Assembly: GCA_963920705.1 (NCBI GenBank)
Contig: OY987233.1
Location: 10,341,459-10,405,458 of the forward strand
Length of the DNA: 64,000 bases
Direction of reading: 5' to 3'
DNA from: Odiellus spinosus
Lineage: Eukaryota; Arthropoda; Arachnida; Opiliones; Phalangiidae
The notes below the pieces were generated by a model. That model was not told where the DNA came from. It ran no database searches and saw nothing but the letters and a program-made list of their open reading frames with translations. Of this stretch, positions 12,666-25,500 are shown one piece after another (position 1 is the first letter of the stretch; each line of letters opens with the position of its first letter). The translations under genes were made by a program, and so were the position numbers.

Positions 12666-13046
12666 GAGCTTGACGGGTCGAGATTAATTTAACGAGGTCC
12701 TGAATCAAATCAGTATTTCCTTTCAACTGTAAGGCTTTTCCTTTAAATTTCATTATATTATCAATGTTTGTGGTTAAATTTGGGTTTTAAATAATCTAAT
12801 TTCTTCGCCGACCTCAATAACAGGCCATCATCAATTTCAATTTATGAACGCATGCACGCGATATCAATCAGATGAATAACCAAAATGGGAGAGAAAACTG
12901 GAACCGAGATTAAAAACAGATTTAAAAGATTTATAAAAGTGGTTTCTTTGGTAGGAGGAGTAGATCCGATTCACCAAAAATATCCCATATTTTTCGTAGT
13001 TACTTTAAATCAATTTTAAAGAGATTATGAAAGTGTTTTGATGCAG

Positions 13047-13130
13047 TTAGAGTGATAAGGTCGCTTTCGCGCGGTCTTTTTCGTAAAATTACTTAATCAA
13101 GAAAATCAAAACTACGTCATATATTGGAAA
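13047..13130. repeat. Family C repeat (copy 4, 3' end only)
   Basis: Contains GTGATAAGGTCGCTTTCGCG then CGGTCTTTTTCGTAAAATTA and the AAAACTACGTCATATATTGG tail. Confidence 0.65.
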
Positions 13131-13769
13131 AATGATATTTTCATCTTCAAGTTTCTTAAGAAGGCGTCAAACCAGAGGTATTAAATTAAAAAGTATTAAA
13201 TTACGTATTTCACAACCCCTTTACGACCACAATTTTTCAACAAAATTCTATAAATGGAATAAAAGACAAGAAATATATAATAACACGTTGTTAAGAAGCG
13301 ATATGATGATCGTTATAAGGAAGGTCAAAAAATTAAATTTTATTTTTATTATTATACTTATATCACTTGACTGTACAAATTAAGTACAATTTGAGGTTAA
13401 ACCGAACGGCCTGAAGGGACAACTAATAACGTCTAAGACGATCACACTGTAATTAACCTTAAATTAAAGGGAAAACATGCGGGTTACGAAGAAGAAGAAA
13501 AACTTTTCCTTAAAATTTAAAATTGAACTTTTCATATTTTTTTTATTCATATTTCACGAAGTATCAAATTAAACAAACGTGCTAAGAACGTCCCGTTTTT
13601 TTTTTATACTTTTGGAGATTTGTAAAGTGATAATGAAGAGGAAAATAAGTGATTTTTAATCAATTAATCAAAGGGGCACTGAAATAAATAATTCAAAGCT
13701 CGATAATCAAAAAAAGATGAAGATTATTATAATTTGTTTCAGTTCTTAAACTGAGGCTGGTATCTATTT

Positions 13770-14085
13770 TTCATGAACTCCTACTGGAAATTGTGTATCA
13801 TTTTCGGAAAGATCGTTCAAAAACGATTCAAAATATATATACATATGTCATAGAAAAAAATTACAGCGACAGTAAAAATACGTATTTTATAATCACCATT
13901 TTCGAAATTTAAAATTGTTTTAAAATAAAAATTCCCCGCAATCTACGTCATCACTACGTGGTGGCGTGATTTCGCTATTGTATATAGAATACGGTTGATT
14001 CTGGCGCGTTCTGGCACCAGTAATAAGGTCGATTTCGCGCAGTCTTTTTCATAAAAGTACTTAATCCAGAAATAAAATTACGTAA
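13770..14085. repeat. Family C repeat (copy 5)
   Basis: Forward copy: TTTTTCATGAACTCCTACTG, GGAAAGATCGTTCAAAAACG, ATATATACATATGTCATAGA, and the end TTTTTCATAAAAGTACTTAA. Confidence 0.8.
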
Positions 14086-14428
14086 TATACTTTTTGACAT
14101 TTTAATTTTGAAGTTTCTTTCTAACGTGTCAACCTAGAGGTATAAAATTTTTAATATATCGTTTTAATAGTATAACGAAACCAAAAATATAATATCCATA
14201 GGAATTCGCATAAAAAAATGATGCCAGTTTCACTTTAACTAATTTATGTTCTTCTTTTAGCATATACGGATATACTTTTTTTATGATAATTAGTTCCTAC
14301 AGGAAACGTTTATTTTTTATTTGAATATTTTCTCATTTAACGGACAATATAAACATCAATTACACGCTTAGTTTAATACGGGCATAAATGCTAAATTGAA
14401 ATTGGAATTTATTTCGAAAGGAAATGGG

Positions 14429-14463
<35 letters not shown>

Positions 14464-14565
14464 GTAGAAGTTTCAAGATGCGCATGGATGGGTTAAAAGA
14501 ACATATTTTTATCTTCCGATATCTTACGCGTGGAATCTTAAAGAGGGAAATAGATAAAACTACAG

Positions 14566-15255
14566 TTATATCAAAGTCTATAAATTTATCCATAAAAGCA
14601 GAGGTATATAATAATCCCCTTCGGGGGGAAGAATGAAAGCCCCTATACTACCAATGCTAAAAATCACGAACAACAAGAGCCCGCTGCTAGGCCACTAGCT
14701 CGCGCTGGACTTCTCAATGTCGCTACTCTAGTAAATGGTCTTTGTATAAACAAGACGGCTCGATTTGTGTTTAGAACTTCCTGTCTCAGGAGTCAGGCTG
14801 TCTGTTAAAATGGAGTCGAAGGTTGACTTCAGCTCGCAAGTTCCGGAAGTGTGCGTAGGGAAAATTTAGTGAGGTTCAAAATGGTTTAACTATTTTTTGG
14901 GAGTAAAGCGGTGTGTCGATCCGCCGCGATTTACGCCGGGCACTTGTTGTTCGTCGATTTTGCCTACCTTTCATACTTCCCCCGAAGGGGGTTATTATAT
15001 ACCTCTGATAAAAGTAAACAACGCCCCGTATCCTAATGCTTTCACTAAAGGTTCAGTTTTACGTCATAGTCCATCACTTAAAAACAGCCAAAAAGTTACC
15101 ACCCCTGTCTGGCTCGAGTGATTTGGACTCTTCAGCTCGATAATTTGAGTCGGGAGGGACTGAATTTAAGCGGGCCACGCATGACTATATTGTCTTCCCC
15201 CTAACTTCGAAATTTCTCCACAGAGTGGCGCTTTCTACGTTCACCATTTGAAACC
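14566..15255. mobile_element. Family A MITE split by a 409-bp insertion (copy 4)
   Basis: Left piece 14566-14598 (ATCAAAGTCTATAAATTTAT.. CCATAAAAG) and right piece from 15008 (ATAAAAGTAAACAACGCCCC) are adjacent in other copies. Here they are separated by an unrelated element at 14599-15007. The right end is truncated after CTACGTTCACCATTT. Confidence 0.8.
14599..15007. mobile_element. 409-bp inverted-repeat transposon nested in family A
   Basis: Terminal inverted repeats of about 35 bp: CAGAGGTATATAATAATCCC then CTTCGGGGGGAAG at the left, CTTCCCCCGAAGGGGGTTAT then TATACCTCTG at the right. The 7-mer ATAAAAG is on both sides (14592-14598, 15008-15014); it occurs once in uninterrupted family-A copies, so it is a target duplication. 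Ends and duplication length suggest a hAT-like MITE. The interior is GC-rich for this window and has no long frame. Confidence 0.82.
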
Positions 15256-16049
15256 AAATTTCGTTCTTTTAAATAAAAAAATTAATTAATTTACAAGACT
15301 GCTTCTTTATGGTCCGAAAGGTATTTAAGAACATTACTTAATAGGGTTTGCCTCAATAACATTTGAAATTTAAAAGGTAGATTTTGTTATTTTGAAAATC
15401 AATTCGATGGCCAATCACGAAACAGGGTTAGTCACGTGAGCTTAAGTGGTTAAAAGATCACTTAGACCTGCTAATTTAAATATGATGTTAATGTAGCTAA
15501 TACCGTTAAAATAAAACAATATTGCGCTCGGTTAAGCTCTTACCGTTTGATTTTACGTTAAGCCTAATTCGGGCCTAATTCCGTATGAAAGTAAAGAACG
15601 TTAGAGACACGCTCTTTTTTTATATAAAATATTTCACTTCCACATATCACATGGAAAAGTAAAAATTCTAAACTATTTTTATATTTATTTTAAATTTCTC
15701 TCGCTCGCACGATATATCCAGTTTGCTACTGTCTCGAAACAACGAAATTAAATCTTTAACGCCTTCTTGTAATAAATTATCCTCATGGACCTTTGAATTT
15801 ATATCGTCTGTATACGACAAACCATATACCTTACTCGGAAACGTGTCTAAAAAAAACATAAAACACGAATGGGTGCCATAAAACCAAATTCAATAGATAT
15901 ATGTTATGATTTTATTCGATCTTAAATAATACGTTATAAACAAGTCGTGATGTAAGACTGGTTCAGTACATAAGTCAATAGGTGAATAAAGTGCAACTAA
16001 AACTATTCATATAACTATAGTATTTTTAATATTTAAGCTATTAAATAAT

Positions 16050-16562
16050 AATCTGGATTAAGTACTTTTACGAAAAAGATCGCGCGAAAGTGACCTTATC
16101 ACTTGTGCTAAAATTCTCGAGAATCAACTGTAGGCTCTACATTTAAAGGAGTCCTTCACGGCCGTGGCGTCCCCCCCCCCCTGTTTTTTCAAAAGTCGGT
16201 CTTCCAAAAATTGCCCACTGCATGTCTTTGGCGCCCCAGAAAAAGAGTTACTTTTCAAACCAAAAGTAGTATAGAAGGGAGGGTCGCTAAAAACTGAGGG
16301 GGGAAGCAGTAGACATGAGGGAGCCGCCAAGGCAGTGAAGGACTCCTTTAAAATAGCGATATCACGTGACCATATTAATGACGGAGTATCGCAGTGAATT
16401 TTTATTTTAAAAATTGCGAAAATGGTGATTATAAAATATGTATTTTTACCGTCGCTGTAATTTTATTCTATGACATATGTATGCATATTTTGTATCGTTT
16501 TTCAACGATCTTTCCGAAAATGCTACTTAATTTCAATTTGTAGTACATGAAAAATCAGTTTG
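16050..16562. repeat. Family C repeat (copy 6) carrying a nested foldback element
   Basis: Reverse copy interrupted between GTAGGCTCTAC and AATAGCGATATCACGTGACC, which are contiguous in other copies, by the element at 16142-16352. Confidence 0.8.
16142..16352. mobile_element. Foldback element nested in family C
   Basis: About 210 bp with inverted ends of about 22 bp: TTTAAAGGAGTCCTTCACGG at left and GGCAGTGAAGGACTCCTTTA then AA at right. The interior is unusually GC-rich (a run of 12 C near 16171) and has no reading frame of note. The ends resemble those of families B and F in starting TTTAAAGG. Confidence 0.8.
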
Positions 16563-16993
16563 TCAGACTTATACTTATTATGTTTCTTATGATGCAAGTA
16601 TTTTTGCAATATGTTTATAGTTTTCGCTTGGTTCGGTTTATATAATTTCGATTTATCTGACCGAAAATTTCACGAAATTATGCTATTGCTTTCACCCACG
16701 ACCAAATTGTTTGGGTCAATAATTGCTAACTACATTTTTATCGCGTGATATCCTAACAAAAATGTTGAATCGTGTTAATGATGACAATATAATGACCCAT
16801 CTTCGCGCCGACAGACAAAAAAGGTTTCATTACGCAAACATTTTGTTCTAGAAAATAAAAAGGTTTCGTATATCTAACAAACTATAACCTAGAATGCGTT
16901 CAGAGCAATGAACCTGTTGAGATGGCCTTTTGTTTAAGGTTAAAATGGAGGTGAGTTAGCCATTGTTTTCGAATTTCTGGAACGTAGTTAAAC

Positions 16994-17263
16994 GATAAAG
17001 CGACCTTATCATAGGTGCCAGAACATCCGAGAATCTACTGTAGGCTCTAGATGCACAATAGCGAAATCAGGCGACCATGATGACGTAGATTGCGTAGAAT
17101 TGTTATTTTAAAAATTTCGAAAAAGGCGATTATAAAAATGTATTTTTACTGTCACGGTAATTTTGTTCTATGACACGTGTATATATATTTTGAATCGTTT
17201 TTATCGATCTTTCCAAAAATTCTATTCAATTTTCATTTGAAGTTCATGAACATGCAGCCTTAA
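16994..17263. repeat. Family C repeat (copy 7)
   Basis: Reverse copy from AAAGCGACCTTATCATAGGT to GAAGTTCATGAACATGCAGC. Confidence 0.75.
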
Positions 17264-18081
17264 TTAAAAAGATAATCTGTAGTTAAATTTAAAAATTCAA
17301 ACTATCATAAAGCACTGAATTAATTTTAAATCGGTAATTTCTATGAACTGCACTGAACTCACCGACAGACTAATTAGCATTAACACGTCGGGTTTAACAT
17401 AGAAGGGAGCTTGCTTTCAAAATTGGGATGGATTATAAAGAAAATGAGCGTAGAAAATTGGACAGTAACCTAATTCAAATCGTTACTTTGCCAAAGGGGG
17501 TTTTCATTTTTACTAGGCCTAAATTCGGAAAACTTTTCTACTAACAAATAATTTGAAATTTTACAGGTAGTTAAAAGGCACCTTCACATACTAATAGTTT
17601 GTTAGCTGTTTTAAAAATACATGAGGTTAAAACTGATTAAGGTTTTAAGACCATTGACACTGACATTCCTCCCAAAAAATACTTTAAAAATTGACCAAAT
17701 TGTTTCAAATATTGCCATTCAATTATGTGTGAACGTCGCTTTTTAAAATAAAAAAAAAAAAAATGGTTTTTGGTTAAAAAATAGGTTATTGATACTTAAT
17801 TTTCATAATTTTAAATGTCTGTTTTAAAAGTTCAAAGTCGTGATTTTGAACGAAAAATGTATTTTAATTTATGAACTTGGGTTTTTTTTTCGCACCTTTC
17901 CACCTAGAAATAAGTATTAATTTCTGGGCCAATATAGGATTGCTACATCAAATTTGCATCTCATTATTTTTAAAAAATTTATTTATTAAATTATTAAATA
18001 AATTCTAATTTAATAATTGAGACTGATTCTTCATGGTTTAAACATCAAAAACTTAGACTAGTATTGCATAAAATAATATTG
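17264..18081. other. AT-rich sequence, nothing recognised
   Basis: No gene or repeat seen. The same applies to 13131-13769, 14086-14565, 15256-16049, 16563-16993, 18438-18921, 19311-19917, 20271-20727, 21098-21820 and 22206-22544. One of these could hide the non-coding or split-ATG first exon of the peroxidase. Confidence 0.4.
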
Positions 18082-18437
18082 CTTAATAATATCAGCAAAG
18101 GTCCGGGTAAATGTACCGTCAGATTCTGCAGGATTCGAGACACTCTAGCGGCCGCAGTCGTTGTATAAATAAGTAAACGGAGGAAGCGACACTCTGCGGA
18201 GAAATTCCGGAGTTGGGAGGGAAGACGATATAGCCAAGCGCGGCCCGCCTAAATTCCGTCCCTCTCTCCAGACTCAAAATATCGAGGAAGAGTCCAAATC
18301 AATCAAAGCAGACAGGGGTGATGACTTTTTTGTCTATTTTTAAGTGATGGACTATGACGTAAAACTTAACCTTTGCTGATAGTATTAAGATACGGGGCGT
18401 TGTTTACTTTTAAGGAATAAAGTGATAGACTTTTGAT
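18082..18437. mobile_element. Family A MITE, left end truncated (copy 5, reverse)
   Basis: Core in the reverse sense relative to copy 1 (CGGCCGCAGTCG; GGGGTGATGACTTTTTTGTC) and an intact right end TACGGGGCGTTGTTTACTTT..GATAGACTTTTGAT. The left 45-bp inverted end is missing. Confidence 0.8.
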
Positions 18438-18921
18438 AGTAAACATAACGCGTGTTCTCAAATCAAGATTGTCAAAAACATATTTCCGCAGTTTTTATTT
18501 CAAATTTTGTTTTTGTCGAGATCGGGTCTTAGGTCATTTCTTCAACATATAACTATATAAATACCATTTATAAAAAGGTGAAAATTAATTCTAGAAGTTG
18601 GTGCTGAGAATAAAATAAACTTTCAATGATAGACACACGTTTAATATTGAAACTAAAATTGGGACAAAGGTCGTGATCTTTTTCTATCATCAAAAACTAA
18701 AGAAAACAAAAAATAACAGAATAGAATCATAGAAATATCTGGTTTATTTAAATAAATACGAAAAAACTTTCCAGACGCACAAGAGAGATCGTTATACAAA
18801 ACCGGAATTTGTATCATAATATTATTTGACTCTTCTCTTTCTATTATTAATTTAATTTGATTTAATTAACAATATGACCCATGATAACCCTAATTATTTA
18901 CGGTACTTATTTTAGATCCTT

Positions 18922-19310
18922 ATAAAGAGAGAATGAATCCTAACAAGTGATTTTTTTTATCGATTCCTTATCGTTTAAATAGGTCTAATATTAAAATAGA
19001 AATAAATTTAAAACTTACCCGAAAAATAGGCTTAGCTAGATTCATAGAGATTCCGAATTTCTTAGCATTGAAGGGTCATCGACCAAATAGCGAAGGTTTG
19101 TCGTTACGACGAGATCTCCATGAAACTTTCAATAACATTCGATTGGTGGCTGAGGCATCAATGCGAAGATATTCAGGTGATCTAGTTGAATCCTAAGCCT
19201 ATTTTGTTTTAAATTTATTTCTAATTTAATATTTGTTGTAATTTTTTTACTGTTGGATTAGGAAGTAATCGATAAAAAAATCACTTGTTAGACTGCATTC
19301 TACCTTTAAA
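18922..19310. mobile_element. Family B palindromic MITE (copy 5)
   Basis: Left end ATAAAGAGAGAATGAATCCT, core subtype 1 (CTTAGCATTGAAGGGTCATC), right end GACTGCATTCTACCTTTAAA. Confidence 0.78.
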
Positions 19311-19917
19311 ACTCGAGATCAAACGCAAATAAAAAACCAGCTTTCTCATAAGATTAAAATAGCTAAGTTATTGCACGTAAATTACATCATCTCTTAATAT
19401 ATGTGGTTCCTTATAGGTCCATTATTAGCGATTATTAAAAAAAGGTGCTTGCAGACGTGTGTGGGATGTAAATTTTACACTTGATTAAATACAGTTTTCG
19501 TCAATCAAGATTTTTTCTTTTTTTTTTTTTTTTTTTTTTTTTATGTTCACGGTCTACGAAACATATCATCTGAATTCTTAGACTCCTATATTAACTATTC
19601 AAGTACTATTTTATTTTCAATTAGGTTTATTATTACGCATCATTGCGCCGTAGTTTTTTCCCATATTACTAACTTAAAAACTTGGATGAAATAGAAATTA
19701 AATTTTCGTTACCGGACTATAATTTATGGCTTTCATGTTCAATAATTTAAAGATTGCCTACTTCTAGTGAAAGAGGTAAAGATAAAATAAAAAGATACCG
19801 GATATTCAGTTAAAATGATACCATTCAATCTTTCCCGAAAATATATTTTCCCTATAAACAGGATTTAGGCCTAAAAATCTGATTAAAAATTTAGTATTGC
19901 AATTTATGGTGAAGAAT

Positions 19918-20270
19918 TCACGGTTTTCATGAAATCCAAATGGAAATTAAGTAACGTTTTCGGAAAGATCGTTAAAAAACGATTCAAAATATATATACAT
20001 ATGTCATAGAACAAAATTACAGCGACACTAAAAATACATATTTTATAATGGCATTTTCGAAATTATTAAAATAAAAATTCCCGCAATCTACGTCATCACT
20101 ATGGTCACGTGATTTCGATATTGTAGAGCCTACAGTTAATTCTCGCCCTGGCACCAGTAATAAGGTCGCTTTCGTGCGGTCTTTTTCGTAAAAGTACTTA
20201 ATATAGATCAAGTCAACTACCTTTCGTATAAAAATTAAAATAAATAAACTACGTCATATATCTGAAACAA
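19918..20270. repeat. Family C repeat (copy 8)
   Basis: Forward copy from TTTTCATGAAATCCAAATGG to the extended tail CAAGTCAACTACCTTTCGTA and AAACTACGTCATATAT. This tail, shared with copies at 38.9 and 40.6 kb, defines the family's full length of about 340 bp. Confidence 0.8.
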
Positions 20271-20727
20271 AACTAAAAATATAATCCAATGGTGATAGGC
20301 TGACTTTAAAAACTTTAGAAAATTCTATAATTATATCAATACAAAATCCAAAACCATATCAACAAAGTCACCCATATAGATTAAAAATCTAGTTCGTTAT
20401 CGATATTATTATTGAAACCAAAACTTTAAACACCTAAATCTGTTATAGCCGAAGGGTTAGATATTAAAAAAACTCCTGCAGAAAAAAATACTTATTTCCT
20501 GAATAATATCCATTTCATTAATGCAAGCTTCAAGCTAACTTTAATACCTCCTAACGTATATTAACCCTTAGCAATAAAAAAAATATATAATTTGAAGTCT
20601 GGCATGGTAAAATAAATATTAAGGTTTCGCCCTGCCTCGTCAATTTTCTCACATTAGCATAATTTCACTCTCACAAAGTTTAAGAATTGGGAAAGTCGGC
20701 CGAATATTAATTACCATTCATATAATA

Positions 20728-21097
20728 TCAAAAGTCTATCACTTTATTCCATAAAAGTAAACAACAATTCGTAGCTTAATACCATCAGCAAAATGTACCG
20801 GCAGATTCTCCACGATTCGAGACACTCTAGCGGCCGCCGTGCAAATAGTGAACGCAGGAAGAGACACTGCAGAGAAATTACGAAGACAATATAGCCCAGC
20901 GCGGCCCGCCTAAATTCCGTCCCTCTCTCCCGACTCAAAATATCAAGGAAGAGTCAAAATCACTCGAGACATACAGGGGTGATGACTTTTTGGGTGTTTT
21001 TAAGGGATGGGCTATAACGTAGAACTGGACCTTTGCTGATAGTATTAAGCTACGGGGCGTTGTTTACTTTTATGGAGTAAAGTGATAGACTTTTGAT
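20728..21097. mobile_element. Family A MITE, full length (copy 6, reverse)
   Basis: Both inverted ends present (ATCAAAAGTCTATCACTTTA and AAAGTGATAGACTTTTGAT) around a reverse-oriented core. The flanking bases are AT-rich. Confidence 0.84.
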
Positions 21098-21820
21098 AAT
21101 ACCAAAAGGAAATAAGAATGGAACTCACGAACACAAGTAGTATTGAAGAAAATTGAGGGTACGATGTGTGGTCACATATTGGGCATAACGGAGGTCAAAG
21201 ATTAACGTGTTTTAAATCGCCTAAGAGAGAAATTTTAAATATTTATTTGTGTTTGGCGTCGTTAAGGACATCTTCATGTCCATTTTTCATGTCTGAGTCA
21301 CTTTGACGTACCAATGCAAACTCAAATATGGTCAAGCCATATCATGAAAACATTGTATTTTTAATAAGTGATAGGGATTGTTTAGTTAGAATAGTTGAAA
21401 AATGTAATTCTGCATTTAAAATCACGGAAATTAAAATACAAATAATTTTGTGAATAACGTTAATTACCGTGAGACGATAATTACCGAGTAATTTATCAAT
21501 TTCCAAAATTACGATAATTTTAGAAGTTTATAAGGTCTTGATTCTCTTGTTTTTTTACTCACAAAAAACAGGTTTAAAGATCCTAAAATCTTTAATTACT
21601 ATTTAAGTTTAAAACAATTTGTACTTTGGGGCTCTTTTGTGTCACACATAGAAAATCGAGATTATGGGACAGTGATTATATAACAACTTAAACTGCCTTA
21701 AAGGATTATCTTTATTCGAAAGGAGGAGCCACAACCAATTGTTTGGGCGGAAGTGACATTTAGAAGAAAAAAAAAACGCTTTGTTCATGTTGATACGATT
21801 ATAATACATGGATCTGGTTC

Positions 21821-22205
21821 TTTAAAGGGAGAATGCAACCTAAAAACAAGTGATTTTTTTATCGATTCCTTATCGTTTAATTAGGCCTAACTTAAAAACA
21901 AATATTAAATTAGAAATAAATTTAAAACTTGCCATCAAAATAGGCTTAGCTATATTCTGAACTCCACATATAAGGACTAGCGACCAATGACAATGGGGAA
22001 TGCAGGATCTCCATGATTAATGTCATTGGTCACTAGTCCTTATACGGGAAGTTCAGGATATCTCCATGAATCAAGCTAAGCCTATTTTGATGTTAAGTTT
22101 TAAATTTATTTCTAATTTAATATTTGTTTGTAATTATTTTTACTGTCGGATTAGGATTATTTAAACGATAAAAAAATTACTTGTTATTAGCTTGCATTCT
22201 CCCTT
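21821..22205. mobile_element. Family B palindromic MITE (copy 6)
   Basis: Left end TTTAAAGGGAGAATGCAACC, core subtype 2 (CATATAAGGACTAGCGACCA), right end AGCTTGCATTCTCCCTTGAA. It lies about 340 bp upstream of the first listed peroxidase exon. Confidence 0.8.
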
Positions 22206-22544
22206 GAATCTTCAAATCCAGTTAACACAAAAAAATAAAGTATTCATTGAACCAAAATATAAAAATATCAAAAAATATGATACATTATAAAGATGTGAGA
22301 GTTTTATGAAGAAATAGAAACGCTTCGATACGTGACAAACATCCCTTTCATTTGACAAAATTACTATTTAAATTGGCATTAAAATATTAACTAATTTTAA
22401 ATTGATTAATTATTATAATGTCAATGTACCTGAGACCTTATTACTAAAATTCAATTCAAGGTATTTTTACAATATAGAAGCGACCCATATATATTTAAAA
22501 AAATACCTTCCTTCAAAATAATTTTTATTTTTTAATTTTGACAG

Positions 22545-25500
22545 GATAATATTATGTTTATCGACGTGGCTATTGTGTTTACTGCATATGTCCGAATCTG
22601 GTGTCCTACAATACTCAGCGCCAACGCCCCTAAGTCCCGAAGTCACGGCGGAATGCGCCCTCATCATCACCTCCCCTAAGAGGAGGACGGGCTACGACCT
22701 CGGAACTGACCCACAAGTACAACGATACATTGCCAACTTCGTTCCATCGTGAGTACAATTATTTATAAACTAACTATTTACTAAGTACAATTTGAGAATA
22801 ACCTTCGATCAATCGATTTATGTGAAGATAACTGGTAATATGAAAACACTTACCCATGACAAAGTGAAGAGTAACCACTATTTAACCACATGGTTTTGAT
22901 ATATCTGTAAAAGAAAAGATACGAAATTTAATCATTAACCCAATTAAACCTATTGGGATTCGTTAACCAAATTAAATCTACTGGGATTCGTTACCCAAAT
23001 TAAACCTATCGGAATTCCTTACCCAATTAAACCTATAGGGATTCGTTACCCAATTAAACCTATAGGGATTCGTTACCCAATTAAACCTATAGGGATTCGT
23101 TACCCAATTAAACCTATAGGGATTCGTTACCCAATTAAACCTATCGGGATTCATTTCCCAAACCAATTGGTTTCGTTACAAACAGTACCGATTGGTTCCC
23201 AATCACTATTAAAAAATGGCCTATGCCTAGTTCAATGAGCAAATAATTTGGATAACATCTACACCGTCAACATGCATAAATGTACTTCATATCGCGTTAA
23301 CCTCCAAAACATTAAAATCTTAAATCTAACTCCACGTTCTCACGTTATTATTTTCAGATTAAAAGTATCAGCTGACGTTGGGTATGGTAAATTATGCATC
23401 ACGTACGAAGACATTAACCAGGCTGTCCTCGAAGCCAAGCAAAAGTCTCACCGTAAGTTAATCCTCATTCAACAACAAACAACCCATTAATAGTCACACC
23501 CCTCATAAAGAGTTCACTGTTCTATTTGAACTGCGCAATCCAAAGGATTGAACTTAATTGGCGATACCAACAAAATAGCAATTGATCTGTTTGCATTGTA
23601 CTCCTTAACAAAAGGGTTTTTACTCTTCTCTCTTAGCTCCTCCCTAGAAATAAGCTTAACGTCGCTTAGCGGCGAGATTTCAAATTATCCATGAATCCCC
23701 GTTAAGCCTGCTTTCAGGGTAAGTTTAAAATATTTCTAGCTCATTAAATTTAAACTTTGTGTAAGTCTGCATTATCCCTTAAAATATATCAATGAAAACT
23801 AAGTAATAAAATTAATCCCACGTCCTAATTATAAATTAAATATTAAGTACATTAATTACATTTATTTGAAACGTAATTAAAATTCGTCTTTAATTGACAG
23901 ATGGCAGCATTCCTCAAGAGATCTTCGAACTATCATCTGATTTGCCAATGCCAGAACATATTGAGGTTCCGGCCGACATCGTGCAAGATGCCACTAAGAT
24001 TTTAGCTCAAAAGTAAGAGGCTTGTTACGTTAATTTACTTTAAATGTCATTATTGACGCGACTAACTACCGATGAAGGGTCAAAAAAAGGTCAATTCGTG
24101 AAACTACATTACTTCTTAAACAAAAACGCACTTCAAACATTTCAAGAAGAGATTCTTCAATCTTTTGTTAGATAACGTTTTAACTAAGAGTCACGTTTGT
24201 CTTACTTAAAAACAAATCAAGCTGTATTTATTTTAACTGGGGGAGGGGGAAATAATAATTAACTAACCCTTGACCTAATTGAAGGATTACAACGGGAGCT
24301 CGGTTAAACAAAGATTAAAATTTAAATTCAAAACCCTGGAATGTTAATAACAAACTATACGATGAAGGTAACGTAAACAACGTTAACCCTAAAACAAAAT
24401 GTTTTCATTTCTAATTTTTTAAAGAATTTGAATATATAATTACTCCTAACGTCAATTAAAACAAAATATTCTGGAGCCATTAGATATTGTAATGAGGCTC
24501 TGTAACAAATCTTTAAAACAAAGAAAACAAACACCTTAAAGGGAGAATGCAATCTATGAGCACGTGATTTTTTATCGATTCCTTATCTTTTAAATAGGCC
24601 TAATCCAAAATTACAAACAAATATTAAACTAGAAATAAATTTAAAACTCACAATCAAAATAGGCTTAGCTGGATTCACGGAGATCACCCGATCTCCCCGG
24701 GGGTATACGGACAAGCGACCATTGACAATGATCATGGAGATCCCACATTCCCCATATAAAGTGACCGATCAATGTCGTTGGTCAGGTGATCTCCATGAAT
24801 TCAGTTAATCCAATTTTCTGAGTAAGGTTAAAATTTATTTTATAGTGATGGATTAGGACAATTTAAACGATAAGGAATCGATAAACAATCACTTGTTGTT
24901 AGGTTGCATTCTCCCTTTAGGAGAAAATAATGGTTACCCAAGATTAATTGGAATACTTGGTAGAATTCGGCCAATAGGCACCAACCTAATTCTGTCACTC
25001 AATCTTCGAGTGCGCGACGGACTACATAAGTGAAAGCGTGCCAATCTATCAAATAAAATATTTGATCTCATTTCTGTACTTTTTCGTGTAACAGTCGCGT
25101 GTCCCTGGGGATTAGAAAATTCGAATAGAACCTTTCACTGTAGATTGGTTTTTGTTAAAATTATTATTTCACTAGGGTGTAAATTTTAATCCTTGAAATT
25201 ATAAAAGCTTACATTCCTAATATCGTGTTGAAGATGTTGTCAGTCAATTCAAAACGAGGACATAAGGGTTACCAATTGTTTAGTTGAAAGAAAATCTTAC
25301 AAACTTAATTATACAACGTGGAACTTGGGTCTTTTATTCAAGACATTCCTTTAAATTAAGATTTTAGTTGTAGGAAGAAATATTAAAGGGAAACTGAATG
25401 AAATCACTTGATTTTATTCTTCCCATTTAAGGGAAACTTGGAGCTAAAAAATGGAACAGCTTTTGAACTTATTTTCGGAATCACCGAATGCCAAAAAAAA

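Noticed and set aside
22557-22680. Plus-strand frame beginning at the ATG at 22554 in the first listed peroxidase exon
   Set aside because: It is out of frame with the splice-consistent reading and reaches a stop within the exon; the other frame joins exon 2 in phase.
22978-23166. Minus-strand frame made of nine-residue repeats
   Set aside because: A tandem 27-bp satellite in an intron; the period alone keeps the frame open.
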